Part shown: positions 10,675-22,868 of the stretch, one piece after another
How positions within the stretch are numbered: the first letter of the stretch is position 1
How the letters are laid out: the number at the start of each line of letters is the position of its first letter
Origin: Corella eumyota
Taxonomy: Eukaryota > Chordata > Ascidiacea > Phlebobranchia > Corellidae
Length of the DNA: 64,000 nt
NCBI GenBank assembly: GCA_963082875.1
Contig: OY720102.1
Coordinates: 12,064,990-12,128,989, forward strand
Reading direction: 5' to 3'
Made by a program: the position numbers and the translations under genes
The notes under the pieces: model-generated
Told to the model about the DNA's origin: nothing
What the model saw: the letters and a program-made list of their open reading frames with translations, nothing else
The model's database searches: none

Positions 10675-13671
10675 GATTAAAAAAAACTCCGTTTCAAAAA
10701 CGGGTAACTTACCTTATTCAAATAGAATGCCCGAACATGCCGGTCGACAAAACCAGTCTAAACGACCGAGCAAGGCGCTTGTCGCGTAAAGAATTTAAAG
10801 CGAAATGCAGGAGAAAACGACGCACGTTTTTACGACCACCTAACAGCACGGGCCATGCGCTTACAACGATCGCACATTTCGCGATATTTTATGTACACGC
10901 ACTTGTACCAATTTCTTATGCGACTAGTTTTGATTAAAAAAAACTCCGTTTCAAGAACGGGTAACTTACCTTATTCAAATAGAATGCCCGAACATGCCGG
11001 TCGACAAAACCAGTCTAAACGACCGAGCAAGGCGCTTGTCGCGTAAAGAATTTAAAGCGAAATGCAGGAGAAAACGACGCACGTTTTTACGACCACCTAA
11101 CAGCACGGGCCATGCGCTTACAACGATCGCACATTTCGCGATATTTTATGTACAGGCACTTAATCCAATTTCTTATGCGCCTAGTTTTAATTAAAAAAAA
11201 CTCCGTTTCAAGAACGGGTAACTTACCTTATTCAAATAGAATGCCCGAACATGCCGGTCGACAAAACCAGTCTAAACGACCGAGCAAGGCGCTTGTCGCG
11301 TAAAGAATTTAAAGCGAAATGCAGGAGAAAACGACGCACGTTTTTACGACCACCTAACAGCACGGGCCATGCGCTTACAACGATCGCACATTTCGCGATA
11401 TTTTATGTACGTGCACTTGTACCAATTCTTATGCGACTAGTTTTGATTAAAAAAAACTCCGTTTCAAGATCGGGTAACTTACCTTATTCAAATAGAATGC
11501 CCGAACATGCCGCTCGACAAATCCAGTCTAAACGACCGAGCAAGACGCTTGTCGCGTAAAGAATTTAAAGCGAAATGCAGGAGAAAACGACGCACGTTTT
11601 TACGACCACCTAACAGCACGGGCCATGCGCTTACAACGATCGCACATTTCGCGATATTTTATGTACACGCACTTGTACCAATTTCTTATGCGACTTGTTT
11701 TGATTAAAAAAACAACCGTTTCAAGAACGGGTAACTTACCTTATTCAAATAGAATGCCCGAACATGCCGGGCGACAAAACCAGTCTAAACGACCGAGCAA
11801 GGCGCTTGTTGCGTAAAGAATTTAAAGCGAAATGCAGGAGAAAACGACGCACGTTTTTACGACCCCCTAACAGCACAGGCCATGCGCTTACAACGATCGC
11901 ACATTTCGCGATATTTTATGTACACGAACTTGTACCAAATTCTTATGCGACTAGTTTTGATTAAAAAAAACTCCGTTTCAAGAACGGGTAACTTACCTTA
12001 TTCAAATAGAATGCCCGAACATGCCGGTCGACAAAACCAGTCTAAACGACCGAGCAAGGCGCTTGTCGCGTAAAGAATTTAAAGCGAAATGCAGGAGAAA
12101 ACGACGCACGTTTTTACGACCACCTAACAGCACGGGCCATGCGCTTACAACGATCGCACATTTCGCGATATTTTATGTACAGGCACTTAATCCAATTTCT
12201 TATGCGACTAGTTTTAATTAAAAAAAACTCCGTTTCAAGAACGGGTAACTTACCTTATTCAAATAGAATGCCCGAAGATGCCGGTCGACAAAACCAGTCT
12301 AAACGACCGAGCAAGGCGCTTGTCGCGTAAAGAATTTAAAGCGAAATGCAGGAGAAAACGACGCACGTTTTTACGACCACCTAACAGCACGGGCCATGCG
12401 CTTACAACGATCGCACATTTCGCGATATTTTATGTACGTGCACTTGTACCAATTCTTATGCGACTAGTTTTGATTAAAAAAAACTCCGTTTCAAGAACGG
12501 GTAACTTACCTTATTCAAATAGAATGCCCGAACATGCCGCTCGACAAATCCAGTCTAAACGACCGAGCAAGACGCTTGTCGCGTAAAGAATTTAAAGCGA
12601 AATGCAGGAGAAAACGACGCACGTTTTTACGACCACCTAACAGCACGGGCCATGCGCTTACAACGATCGCACATTTCGCGATATTTTATGTACACGCACT
12701 TGTACCAATTTCTTATGCGACTTGTTTTGATTAAAAAAACAACCGTTTCAAGAACGGGTAACTTACCTTATTCAAATAGAATGCCCGAACATGCCGGGCG
12801 ACAAAACCAGTCTAAACGACCGAGCAAGGCGCTTGTCGCGTAAAGAATTTAAAGCGAAATGCAGGAGAAAACGACGCACGTTTTTACGACCACCTAACAG
12901 CACAGGCCATGCGCTTACAACGATCGCCCATTTCGCGATATTTTATGTACACGCACTTGTACCAATTTCTTATGCGACTTGTTTTGATTAAAAAAAACTC
13001 CGTTTCAAGAACGGGTAACTTACCTTATTCAAATAGAATGCCCGAACATGCCGGCCGACAAAACCAGTCTAAACGACCGAGCAAGGCGCTTGTCGCGTAA
13101 AGAATTTAAAGCGAAATGCAGGAGAAAACGACGCACGTTTTTACGACCACCTAACAGCACAGGCCATGCGCTTACAACGATCGCACATTTCGCGATATTT
13201 TATGTACAGGCACTTGTACCAATTTCTTATGCGACTAGTTTTGATTAAAAAAAACTCCGTTTCAAGAACGGGTAACTTACCTTATTCAAATAGAATGCCC
13301 GAACATGCCGGTCGACAAAACCAGTCTAAACGACCGAGCAAGGCGCTTGTCGCTTAAAGAATTTAAAGCGAAATGCAGGAGAAAACGACGCACGTTTTTA
13401 CGACCACCTAACAGCACGGACCATGCGCTTACAACGATCGCACATTTCGCGATATTTTATGTACACGCACTTGTACCAATTTCTTATGCGACTAGTTTTG
13501 ATTAAAAAAAACTCCGTTTCAAGAACGGGTAACTTACCTTATTCAAATAGAATGCCCGAACATGCCGGGCGACAAAACCAGTCTAAACGACCGAGCAAGG
13601 CGCTTGTCGCGTAAAGAATTTAAAGCGAAATGCAGGAGAAAACGACGCACGTTTTTACGACCACCTAACAG
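10675..13671 (+). repeat. 257-bp satellite array A3 (12 units, mosaic)
   Basis: Unit order H-N-R-H-E-N-R-H-H-Q-H-T. The left part carries markers of array 18150-20119 (TATGCGCCTAG near 11176, AAGATCGGG near 11467). The right part carries markers of array 3934-6160 (GAAGATGCC near 12274, CACGGACC near 13417). The switch falls in the unit near 11764, which also has a private CTTGTTGCG change. Confidence 0.93.
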
Positions 13672-14000
13672 TACGAACCTTGTGCTTACAAGGCTCGCCC
13701 ATTTCGCGATTCAAATTTGCAAAGTAGAGCCAGGCAACTTTATAATTAGCAACATTTGTGTTTAGTATGTAAAAAGGCGTCGACACAAGCTAACGGCGGC
13801 CTCCTGTGGCGCACAGTTCGCCGTTAATTAATTACTGCGGCGATAATTAGGGTGGCTGTGAACAGATACCCCGCTTCGAAAAACCGTCAACCTGTACACG
13901 GGGTGCGAAGCAACTATTGGAATAAAATGAATTAGCCAATAGCGGCCGCGAACAGAATGACAGACCGCGCGAATTCGATCGGATTTCGCCATTTTTGGGC

Positions 14001-14155
14001 ATCGCTTCTCGGCCCCTAGGGCTAAGATCAAGTGTAGTATCTGTTCTTCTCAGTTGTAATACCTGGGACGCTAGGCATCGCCTAGCTCTTTGAAGCTTGC
14101 TTCGTCCCGTTCACGGGTTGTCCTGGTATTGCACTACCTCCAGGCTCGGCCCACG
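14001..14155 (+). pseudogene. U2 snRNA copy 4, internally deleted
   Basis: The 5' 91 nt and the 3' 64 nt match U2, but 36 nt between CTAGCTCTTTG and AAGCTTGC are missing. The deletion removes the Sm-protein site (GATTTTTGA) and one side of stem III, so any transcript should fail to assemble the Sm ring. A TG dinucleotide is shared by both deletion ends, consistent with slippage or microhomology repair. Flanks are otherwise normal, so the promoter may still work. Confidence 0.9.
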
Positions 14156-14393
14156 ATCCTGCTGCGGCAGGATTATCTATTATTACATCACTCTATATAT
14201 ACATAGCTTTTGTCACATTTTCGTTGTTTTCTTAGTTAACTTTTATTACAAATTGGTTGAGTAAGCTTATTTAGCGCTTTCATATCGTCTTAGGCAAAAA
14301 TTAAACTAAGATTGCATGCACCCTAAGGCGACCGGCATAACTTACCCAGGCAGCAACATGTCCACATTTTTGCACCGATTTAGTCTGCGACTT

Positions 14394-17391
14394 GATTAAA
14401 AAAAAATCCGTTTCAAGAACGGGTAACTTACCTTATTCAAATAGAATGCCCGAACATGCCGGGCGACAAAACCAGTCTAAACGACCGAGCAAGGCGCTTG
14501 TCGCGTAAAGAATTTAAAGCGAAATGCAGGAGAAAACGACGCACGTTTTTACGACCACCTAACAGCACAGGCCATGCGCTTACAACGATCGCCCATTTCG
14601 CGATATTTTATGTACACGCACTTGTACCAATTTCTTATGCGACTTGTTTTGATTAAATAAAACTCCGTTTCAAGAACGGGTAACTTACCTTATTCAAATA
14701 GAATGCCCGATTATGCCGGCCGACAAAACCAGTCTAAACGACCGAGCAAGGCGCTTGTCGCGTAAAGAATTTAAAGCGAAATGCAGGAGAAAACGACGCA
14801 CGTTTTTACGACCACCTAACAGCACAGGCCATGCGCTTACAACGATCGCACATTTCGCGATATTTTATGTACAGGCACTTGTACCAATTTCTTATGCGAC
14901 TAGTTTTGATTAAAAAAAACTCCGTTTCAAGAACGGGTAACTTACCTTATTCAAATAGAATGCCCGAACATGCCGGTCGACAAAACCAGTCTAAACGACC
15001 GAGCAAGGCGCTTGTCGCTTAAAGAATTTAAAGCGAAATGCAGGAGAAAACGACGCACGTTTTTACGACCACCTAACAGCACGGGCCATGCGCTTACAAC
15101 GATCGCACATTTCGCGATATTTTATGTACAGGCACTTAATCCAATTTCTTATGCGACTAGTTTTAATTAAAAAAAACTCCGTTTCAAGAACGGGTAACTT
15201 ACCTTATTCAAATAGAATGCCCGAACATGCCGGTCGACAAAACCAGTCTAAACGATCGAGCAAGGCGCTTGTCGCGTAAAGAATTTAAAGCGAAATGCAG
15301 GAGAAAACGACGCACGTTTTTACGACCCCCTAACAGCACAGGCCATGCGCTTACAACGATCGCACATTTCGCGATATTTTATGTACACGAACTTGTACCA
15401 AATTCTTATGCGACTAGTTTTGATTAAAAAAAACTCCCTTTCAAGAACGGGTAACTTACCTTATTCAAATAGAATGCCCGAACATGCCGGTCGACAAAAC
15501 CAGTCTAAACGACCGAGCAAGGCGCTTGTCGCGTAAAGAATTTAAAGCGAAATGCAGGAGAAAACGACGCACGTTTTTACGACCCCCTAACAGCACAGGC
15601 CATGCGCTTACAACGATCGCACATTTCGCGATATTTTATGTACACGAACTTGTACCAAATTCTTATGCGACTAGTTTTGATTAAAAAAAACTCCGTTTCA
15701 AGAACGGGTAACTTACCTTATTCAAATAGAATGCCCGAACATGCCGGTCGACAAAACCAGTCTAAACGACCGAGCAAGGCGCTTGTCGCGTAAAGAATTT
15801 AAAGCGAAATGCAGGAGAAAACGACGCACGTTTTTACGACCACCTAACAGCACGGGCCATGCGCTTACAACGATCGCACATTTCGCGATATTTTATGTAC
15901 AGGCACTTAATCCAATTTCTTATGCGACTAGTTTTAATTAAAAAAAACTCCGTTTCAAGAACGGGTAACTTACCTTATTCAAATAGAATGCCCGAACATG
16001 CCGGTCGACAAAACCAGTCTAAACGACCGAGCAAGGCGCTTGTCGCGTAAAGAATTTAAAGCGAAATGCAGGAGAAAACGACGCACGTTTTTACGACCAC
16101 CTAACAGCACGGGCCATGCGCTTACAACGATCGCACATTTCGCGATATTTTATGTACGTGCACTTGTACCAATTCTTATGCGACTAGTTTTGATTAAAAA
16201 AAACTCCGTTTCAAGAACGGGTAACTTACCTTATTCAAATAGAATGCCCGAACATGCCGCTCGACAAATCCAGTCTAAACGACCGAGCAAGACGCTTGTC
16301 GCGTAAAGAATTTAAAGCGAAATGCAGGAGAAAACGACGCACGTTTTTACGACCACCTAACAGCACGGGCCATGCGCTTACAACGATTGCACATTTCGCG
16401 ATATTTTATGTACACGCACTTGTACCAATTTCTTATGCGACTTGTTTTGATTAAAAAAACAACCGTTTCAAGAACGGGTAACTTACCTTATTCAAATAGA
16501 ATGCCCGAACATGCCGGGCGACAAAACCAGTCTAAACGACCGAGCAAGGCGCTTGTCGCGTAAAGAATTTAAAGCGAAATGCAGGAGAAAACGACGCACG
16601 TTTTTACGACCACCTAACAGCACAGGCCATGCGCTTACAACGATCGCCCATTTCGCGATATTTTATGTACACGCACTTGTACCAATTTCTTATGCGACTT
16701 GTTTTGATTAAAAAAAACTCCGTTTCAAGAACGGGTAACTTACCTTATTCAAATAGAATGCCCGAACATGCCGGCCGACAAAACCAGTCTAAACGACCGA
16801 GCAAGGCGCTTGTCGCGTAAAGAATTTAAAGCGAAATGCAGGAGAAAACGACGCACGTTTTTACGACCACCTAACAGCACGGGCCATGCGCTTACAACGA
16901 TCGCACATTTCGCGATATTTTATGTACAGGCACTTGTACCAATTTCTTATGCGACTAGTTTTGATTAAAAAAAACTCCGTTTCAAGAACGGGTAACTTAC
17001 CTTATTCAAATAGAATGCCCGAACATGCCGGTCGACAAAACCAGTCTAAACGACCGAGCAAGGCGCTTGTCGCTTAAAGAATTTAAAGCGAAATGCAGGA
17101 GAAAACGACGCACGTTTTTACGACCACCTAACAGCACGGGCCATGCGCTTACAACGATCGCACATTTCGCGATATTTTATGTACACGCACTTGTACCAAT
17201 TTCTTATGCGACTAGTTTTGATTAAAAAAAACTCCGTTTCAAGAACGGGTAACTTACCTTATTCAAATAGAATGCCCGAACATGCCGGGCGACAAAACCA
17301 GTCTAAACGACCGAGCAAGGCGCTTGTCGCGTAAAGAATTTAAAGCGAAATGCAGGAGAAAACGACGCACGTTTTTACGACCACCTAACAG
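14394..17391 (+). repeat. 257-bp satellite array A4 (12 units)
   Basis: Unit order H-Q-N-E-E-N-R-H-H-Q-H-T, unit for unit the same as array 6919-9916, including the CCCGATTATGCC marker. Together with the next cassette it forms the second copy of a 7,475-bp higher-order repeat. Confidence 0.95.
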
Positions 17392-17720
17392 TACGAACCT
17401 TGTGCTTACAAGGCTCGCCCATTTCGCGATTCAAATTTGCAAAGTAGAGCCAGGCAACTTTATAATTAGCAACATTTGTGTTTAGTATGTAAAAAGGCGT
17501 CGACACAAGCTAACGGCGGCCTCCTGTGGCGCACAGGTCGCCGTTAATTAATTACTGCGGCGATAATTAGGGTGGCTGTGAACAGATACCCCGCTTCGAA
17601 AAACCGTCAACCTGTACACGGGGTGCGAAGCAACTATTGGAATAAAATGAATTAGCCAATAGCGGCCGCGAACAGAATGACAGACCGCGCGAATTCGATC
17701 GGATTTCGCCATTTTTGGGC

Positions 17721-17911
17721 ATCGCTTCTCGGCCCCTAGGGCTAAGATCAAGTGTAGTATCTGTTCTTCTCAGTTGTAATACCTGGGACGCTAGGCATCG
17801 CCTAGCTCTTTGTATTATGCGGATTTTTGAATACAGAACGCGGAACTGAAGCTTGCTTCGTCCCGTTCACGGGTTGTCCTGGTATTGCACTACCTCCAGG
17901 CTCGGCCCACG
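17721..17911 (+). ncRNA. U2 snRNA: U2 spliceosomal snRNA, copy 5 (full length)
   Basis: Complete 191-nt U2 with all landmark elements. It is the positional equivalent of the copy at 10246, shifted by 7,475 bp. Confidence 0.96.
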
Positions 17912-18149
17912 ATCCTGCTGCGGCAGGATTATCTATTATTACATCACTCTATATATACATAGCTTTTGTCACATTTTCGTTGTTTTCTTAGTTAACTTTT
18001 ATTACAAATTGGTTGAGTAAGCTTATTTAGCGCTTTCATATCGTCTTAGGCAAAAATAAAACTAAGATTGCATGCACCCTAAGGCGACCGGCATAACTTA
18101 CCCAGGCAGCAACATGTCCACATTTTTGCACCGATTTAGTCTGCGACTT

Positions 18150-20119
18150 GATTAAAAAAAACTCCGTTTCAAAAACGGGTAACTTACCTTATTCAAATAG
18201 AATGCCCGAACATGCCGGTCGACAAAACCAGTCTAAACGACCGAGCAAGGCGCTTGTCGCGTAAAGAATTTAAAGCGAAATGCAGGAGAAAACGACGCAC
18301 GTTTTTACGACCACCTAACAGCACGGGCCATGCGCTTACAACGATCGCACATTTCGCGATATTTTATGTACACGCACTTGTACCAATTTCTTATGCGACT
18401 AGTTTTGATTAAAAAAAACTCCGTTTCAAGAACGGGTAACTTACCTTATTCAAATAGAATGCCCGAACATGCCGGTCGACAAAACCAGTCTAAACGACCG
18501 AGCAAGGCGCTTGTCGCGTAAAGAATTTAAAGCGAAATGCAGGAGAAAACGACGCACGTTTTTACGACCACCTAACAGCACGGGCCATGCGCTTACAACG
18601 ATCGCACATTTCGCGATATTTTATGTACAGGCACTTAATCCAATTTCTTATGCGCCTAGTTTTAATTAAAAAAAACTCCGTTTCAAGAACGGGTAACTTA
18701 CCTTATTCAAATAGAATGCCCGAACATGCCGGTCGACAAAACCAGTCTAAACGACCGAGCAAGGCGCTTGTCGCGTAAAGAATTTAAAGCGAAATGCAGG
18801 AGAAAACGACGCACGTTTTTACGACCACCTAACAGCACGGGCCATGCGCTTACAACGATCGCACATTTCGCGATATTTTATGTACGTGCACTTGTACCAA
18901 TTCTTATGCGACTAGTTTTGATTAAAAAAAACTCCGTTTCAAGATCGGGTAACTTACCTTATTCAAATAGAATGCCCGAACATGCCGCTCGACAAATCCA
19001 GTCTAAACGACCGAGCAAGACGCTTGTCGCGTAAAGAATTTAAAGCGAAATGCAGGAGAAAACGACGCACGTTTTTACGACCACCTAACAGCACGGGCCA
19101 TGCGCTTACAACGATCGCACATTTCGCGATATTTTATGTACACGCACTTGTACCAATTTCTTATGCGACTTGTTTTGATTAAAAAAACAACCGTTTCAAG
19201 AACGGGTAACTTACCTTATTCAAATAGAATGCCCGAACATGCCGGGCGACAAAACCAGTCTAAACGACCGAGCAAGGCGCTTGTCGCGTAAAGAATTTAA
19301 AGCGAAATGCAGGAGAAAACGACGCACGTTTTTACGACCACCTAACAGCACAGGCCATGCGCTTACAACGATCGCCCATTTCGCGATATTTTATGTACAC
19401 GCACTTGTACCAATTTCTTATGCGACTTGTTTTGATTAAAAAAAACTCCGTTTCAAGAACGGGTAACTTACCTTATTCAAATAGAATGCCCGAACATGCC
19501 GGCCGACAAAACCAGTCTAAACGACCGAGCAAGGCGCTTGTCGCGTAAAGAATTTAAAGCGAAATGCAGGAGAAAACGACGCACGTTTTTACGACCACCT
19601 AACAGCACAGGCCATGCGCTTACAACGATCGCACATTTCGCGATATTTTATGTACAGGCACTTGTACCAATTTCTTATGCGACTAGTTTTGATTAAAAAA
19701 AACTCCGTTTCAAGAACGGGTAACTTACCTTATTCAAATAGAATGCCCGAACATGCCGGTCGACAAAACCAGTCTAAACGACCGAGCAAGGCGCTTGTCG
19801 CTTAAAGAATTTAAAGCGAAATGCAGGAGAAAACGACGCACGTTTTTACGACCACCTAACAGCACGGGCCATGCGCTTACAACGATCGCACATTTCGCGA
19901 TATTTTATGTACACGCACTTGTACCAATTTCTTATGCGACTAGTTTTGATTAAAAAAAACTCCGTTTCAAGAACGGGTAACTTACCTTATTCAAATAGAA
20001 TGCCCGAACATGCCGGGCGACAAAACCAGTCTAAACGACCGAGCAAGGCGCTTGTCGCGTAAAGAATTTAAAGCGAAATGCAGGAGAAAACGACGCACGT
20101 TTTTACGACCACCTAACAG
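18150..20119 (+). repeat. 257-bp satellite array A5 (8 units)
   Basis: Unit order H-N-R-H-H-Q-H-T. Markers TATGCGCCTAG (about 18651) and AAGATCGGG (about 18942) are shared with the left half of array 10675-13671, which is four units (1,027 bp) longer. Confidence 0.95.
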
Positions 20120-20448
20120 TACGAACCTTGTGCTTACAAGGCTCGCCCATTTCGCGATTCAAATTTGCAAAGTAGAGCCAGGCAACTTTATAATTAGCAA
20201 CATTTGTGTTTAGTATGTAAAAAGGCGTCGACACAAGCTAACGGCGGCCTCCTGTGGCGCACAGGTCGCCGTTAATTAATTACTGCGGCGATAATTAGGG
20301 TGGCTGTGAACAGATACCCCGCTTCGAAAAACCGTCAACCTGTACACGGGGTGCGAAGCAACTATTGGAATAAAATGAATTAGCCAATCGCGGCCGCGAA
20401 CAGAATGACAGACCGCGCGAATTCGATCGGATTCTGCCATTTTTGGGC

Positions 20449-21118
20449 ATCGCTTCTCGGCCCCTAGGGCTAAGATCAAGTGTAGTGACGTCGTTGGCAC
20501 TATTGCTGGATCTAAGGCCCAAAGACTGAGAAGCGATCACGCCAGATGAAAGTATGCTCACATTGCTGACATTCACTTTCACTCAGCACTTTGCACTTTG
20601 CACACATGTTATGCATTGTTTGCCCGCTGAAATCTGGTACATGGCTAGCAGCTCACAAGCGAAAGCAGCCACAGCAATCGGAAAGGGTTTCGTGAAATTT
20701 TTCCCGCCGACTGCAAAGTGGTTTTGCCAAGCTAAGTGATTAAGCTCTAGTCGCTGGGTGTGGCTTGGTGTTAAAACCCTCCAACCACGATAGCTATGCG
20801 CCCTTCAACCCACACAGCTTCATTACGTTTGCTAACTGTGCTGGGGGTAGTATTACACTACAACCTTTTTCAACCACCAGGGGTTGTAAAAGGCCTCTGG
20901 TGAGGACATGCTTTACAGCAATCCCTTTATTGGGATGTCAAATACGGCTTGCCGTAGTCACCACCCTCTGTTCTTCTCAGTTGTAATACCTGGGACGCTA
21001 GGCATCGCCTAGCTCTTTGTATTATGCGGATTTTTGAATACAGAACGCGGAACTGAAGCTTGCTTCGTCCCGTTCACGGGTTGTCCTGGTATTGCACTAC
21101 CTCCAGGCTCGGCCCACG
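20449..21118 (+). pseudogene. U2 snRNA copy 6, split by a 480-bp insertion
   Basis: U2 nt 1-38 lie at 20449-20486 and nt 40-191 at 20967-21118. Nucleotide 39 (A) is absent or cannot be told apart at the junction. The insertion falls immediately after GTGTAGT, within the branch-recognition region, so this locus cannot make functional U2, although its promoter and both flanks are intact. Confidence 0.95.
20487..20966 (+). mobile_element. U2-targeted short non-autonomous retroelement, copy 1 (480 bp)
   Basis: No credible ORF is present. It starts GACGTCGTTGGCACTAT and ends GCCGTAGTCACCACCC directly before TCTGTTCTTC of U2. Positions 20498-20537 are a diverged inverted copy of U2 nt 1-38: GAGAAGCGAT is the exact reverse complement of U2 nt 1-10, preceded by GATCTAAGGCCC against U2 GGGCTAAGATC, and CACTAT against GTAGTG. 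The 3' end can fold: GGTGA (20899-20903) with TCACC (20958-20962) encloses ATCCC/GGGAT (20921-20936) and TACGGC-TT-GCCGTA (20943-20956). Such a structured 3' end suits recognition by a LINE reverse transcriptase. I see no shared 3' sequence with the Utopia-like element in this window, so its driver is unknown. It could be a SINE or a short derivative of an unseen U2-specific LINE. Confidence 0.8.
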
Positions 21119-21356
21119 ATCCTGCTGCGGCAGGATTATCTATTATTACATCACTCTATATATACATAGCTTTTGTCACATTTTCGTTGTTTTCTTAGTT
21201 AACTTTTATTACAAATTGGTTGAGTAAGCTTATTTAGCGCTTTCATATCGTCTTAGGCAAAAATTAAACTAAGATTGCATGCACCCTAAGGCGACCGGCA
21301 TAACTTACCCAGGCAGCAACATGTCCACATTTTTGCACCGATTTAGTCTGCGACTT

Positions 21357-22810
21357 GATTAAAAAAAACTCCGTTTCAAAAACGGGTAACTTACCTTATT
21401 CAAATAGAATGCCCGAACATGCCGGTCGACAAAACCAGTCTAAACGATCGAGCAAGGCGCTTGTCGCGTAAAGAATTTAAAGCGAAATGCAGGAGAAAAC
21501 GACGCACGTTTTTACGACCCCCTAACAGCACAGGCCATGCGCTTACAACGATCGCACATTTCGCGATATTTTATGTACACGAACTTGTACCAAATTCTTA
21601 TGCGACTAGTTTTGATTAAAAAAAACTCCGTTTCAAGAACGGGTAACTTACCTTATTCAAATAGAATGCCCGAACATGCCGGTCGACAAAACCAGTCTAA
21701 ACGACCGAGCAAGGCGCTTGTCGCGTAAAGAATTTAAAGCGAAATGCAGGAGAAAACGACGCACGTTTTTACGACCACCTAACAGCACGGGCCATGCGCT
21801 TACAACGATCGCACATTTCGCGATATTTTATGTACACGCACTTGTACCAATTTCTTATGCGACTAGTTTTGATTAAAAAAAACTCCGTTTCAAGAACGGG
21901 TAACTTACCTTATTCAAATAGAATGCCCGAACATGCCGGTCGACAAAACCAGTCTAAACGACCGAGCAAGGCGCTTGTCGCGTAAAGAATTTAAAGCGAA
22001 ATGCAGGAGAAAACGACGCACGTTTTTACGACCACCTAACAGCACGGGCCATGCGCTTACAACGATCGCACATTTCGCGATATTTTATGTACAGGCACTT
22101 GTACCAATTTCTTATGCGACTAGTTTTGATTAAAAAAAACTCCGTTTCAAGAACGGGTAACTTACCTTATTCAAATAGAATGCCCGAACATGCCGGTCGA
22201 CAAAACCAGTCTAAACGACCGAGCAAGGCGCTTGTCGCGTAAAGAATTTAAAGCGAAATGCAGGAGAAAACGACGCACGTTTTTACGACCACCTAACAGC
22301 ACGGGCCATGCGCTTACAACGATCGCACATTTCGCGATATTTTATGTACAGGCACTTAATCCAATTTCTTATGCGACTAGTTTTAATTAAAAAAAACTCC
22401 GTTTCAAGAACGGGTAACTTACCTTATTCAAATAGAATGCCCGAACATGCCGGTCGACAAAACCAGTCTAAACGACCGAGCAAGGCGCTTGTCGCGTAAA
22501 GAATTTAAAGCGAAATGCAGGAGAAAACGACGCACGTTTTTACGACCACCTAACAGCACGGGCCATGCGCTTACAACGATCGCACATTTCGCGATATTTT
22601 ATGTACACGCACTTGTACCAATTTCTTATGCGACTAGTTTTGATTAAAAAAAACTCCGTTTCAAGAACGGGTAACTTACCTTATTCAAATAGAATGCCCG
22701 AACATGCCGGTCGACAAAACCAGTCTAAACGACCGAGCAAGGCGCTTGTCGCGTAAAGAATTTAAAGCGAAATGCAGGAGAAAACGACGCACGTTTTTAC
22801 GACCACCTAA
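21357..22810 (+). repeat. 257-bp satellite array A6a (5 units plus a cut unit)
   Basis: Unit order E-H-Q-N-H, then a unit that stops at CCTAA (22810) and joins a fragment of the U2 downstream flank. The order matches the following array (E-H-Q-N-H-T), so the two look like duplicates of one spacer. Confidence 0.93.
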
Positions 22811-22868
22811 CATAACTTACCCAGGCAGCAACATGTCCACATTTTTGCACCGATTTAGTCTGCGACTT
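22811..22868 (+). other. Orphan 3' end of a U2 downstream flank (U2 cassette lost)
   Basis: These 58 bp, from CATAACTTACCCAGG to GCGACTT, equal the last 58 bp of the normal downstream flank, but no U2 gene or upstream flank precedes them. The satellite breaks at CCTAA and the flank resumes after GACCGG. A few bases (CA, TAAC) are similar at both sides, so short-homology recombination is a likely cause. Confidence 0.9.

Noticed and set aside
20487-20966. 5'-truncated copy of the Utopia-like LINE
   Set aside because: The 3' ends do not match (CACCACCC against GTAAAAAG) and I found no shared internal sequence.
20487-20966. tRNA-derived SINE with Pol III A and B boxes
   Set aside because: No acceptable B box; the only recognisable related sequence is the inverted U2 5' end.
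20295-20986. Frames of 61-97 codons within the 480-bp element on both strands
   Set aside because: They run across U2 and element boundaries, have no recognisable domain, and sequence conservation among three young copies is not evidence of coding.
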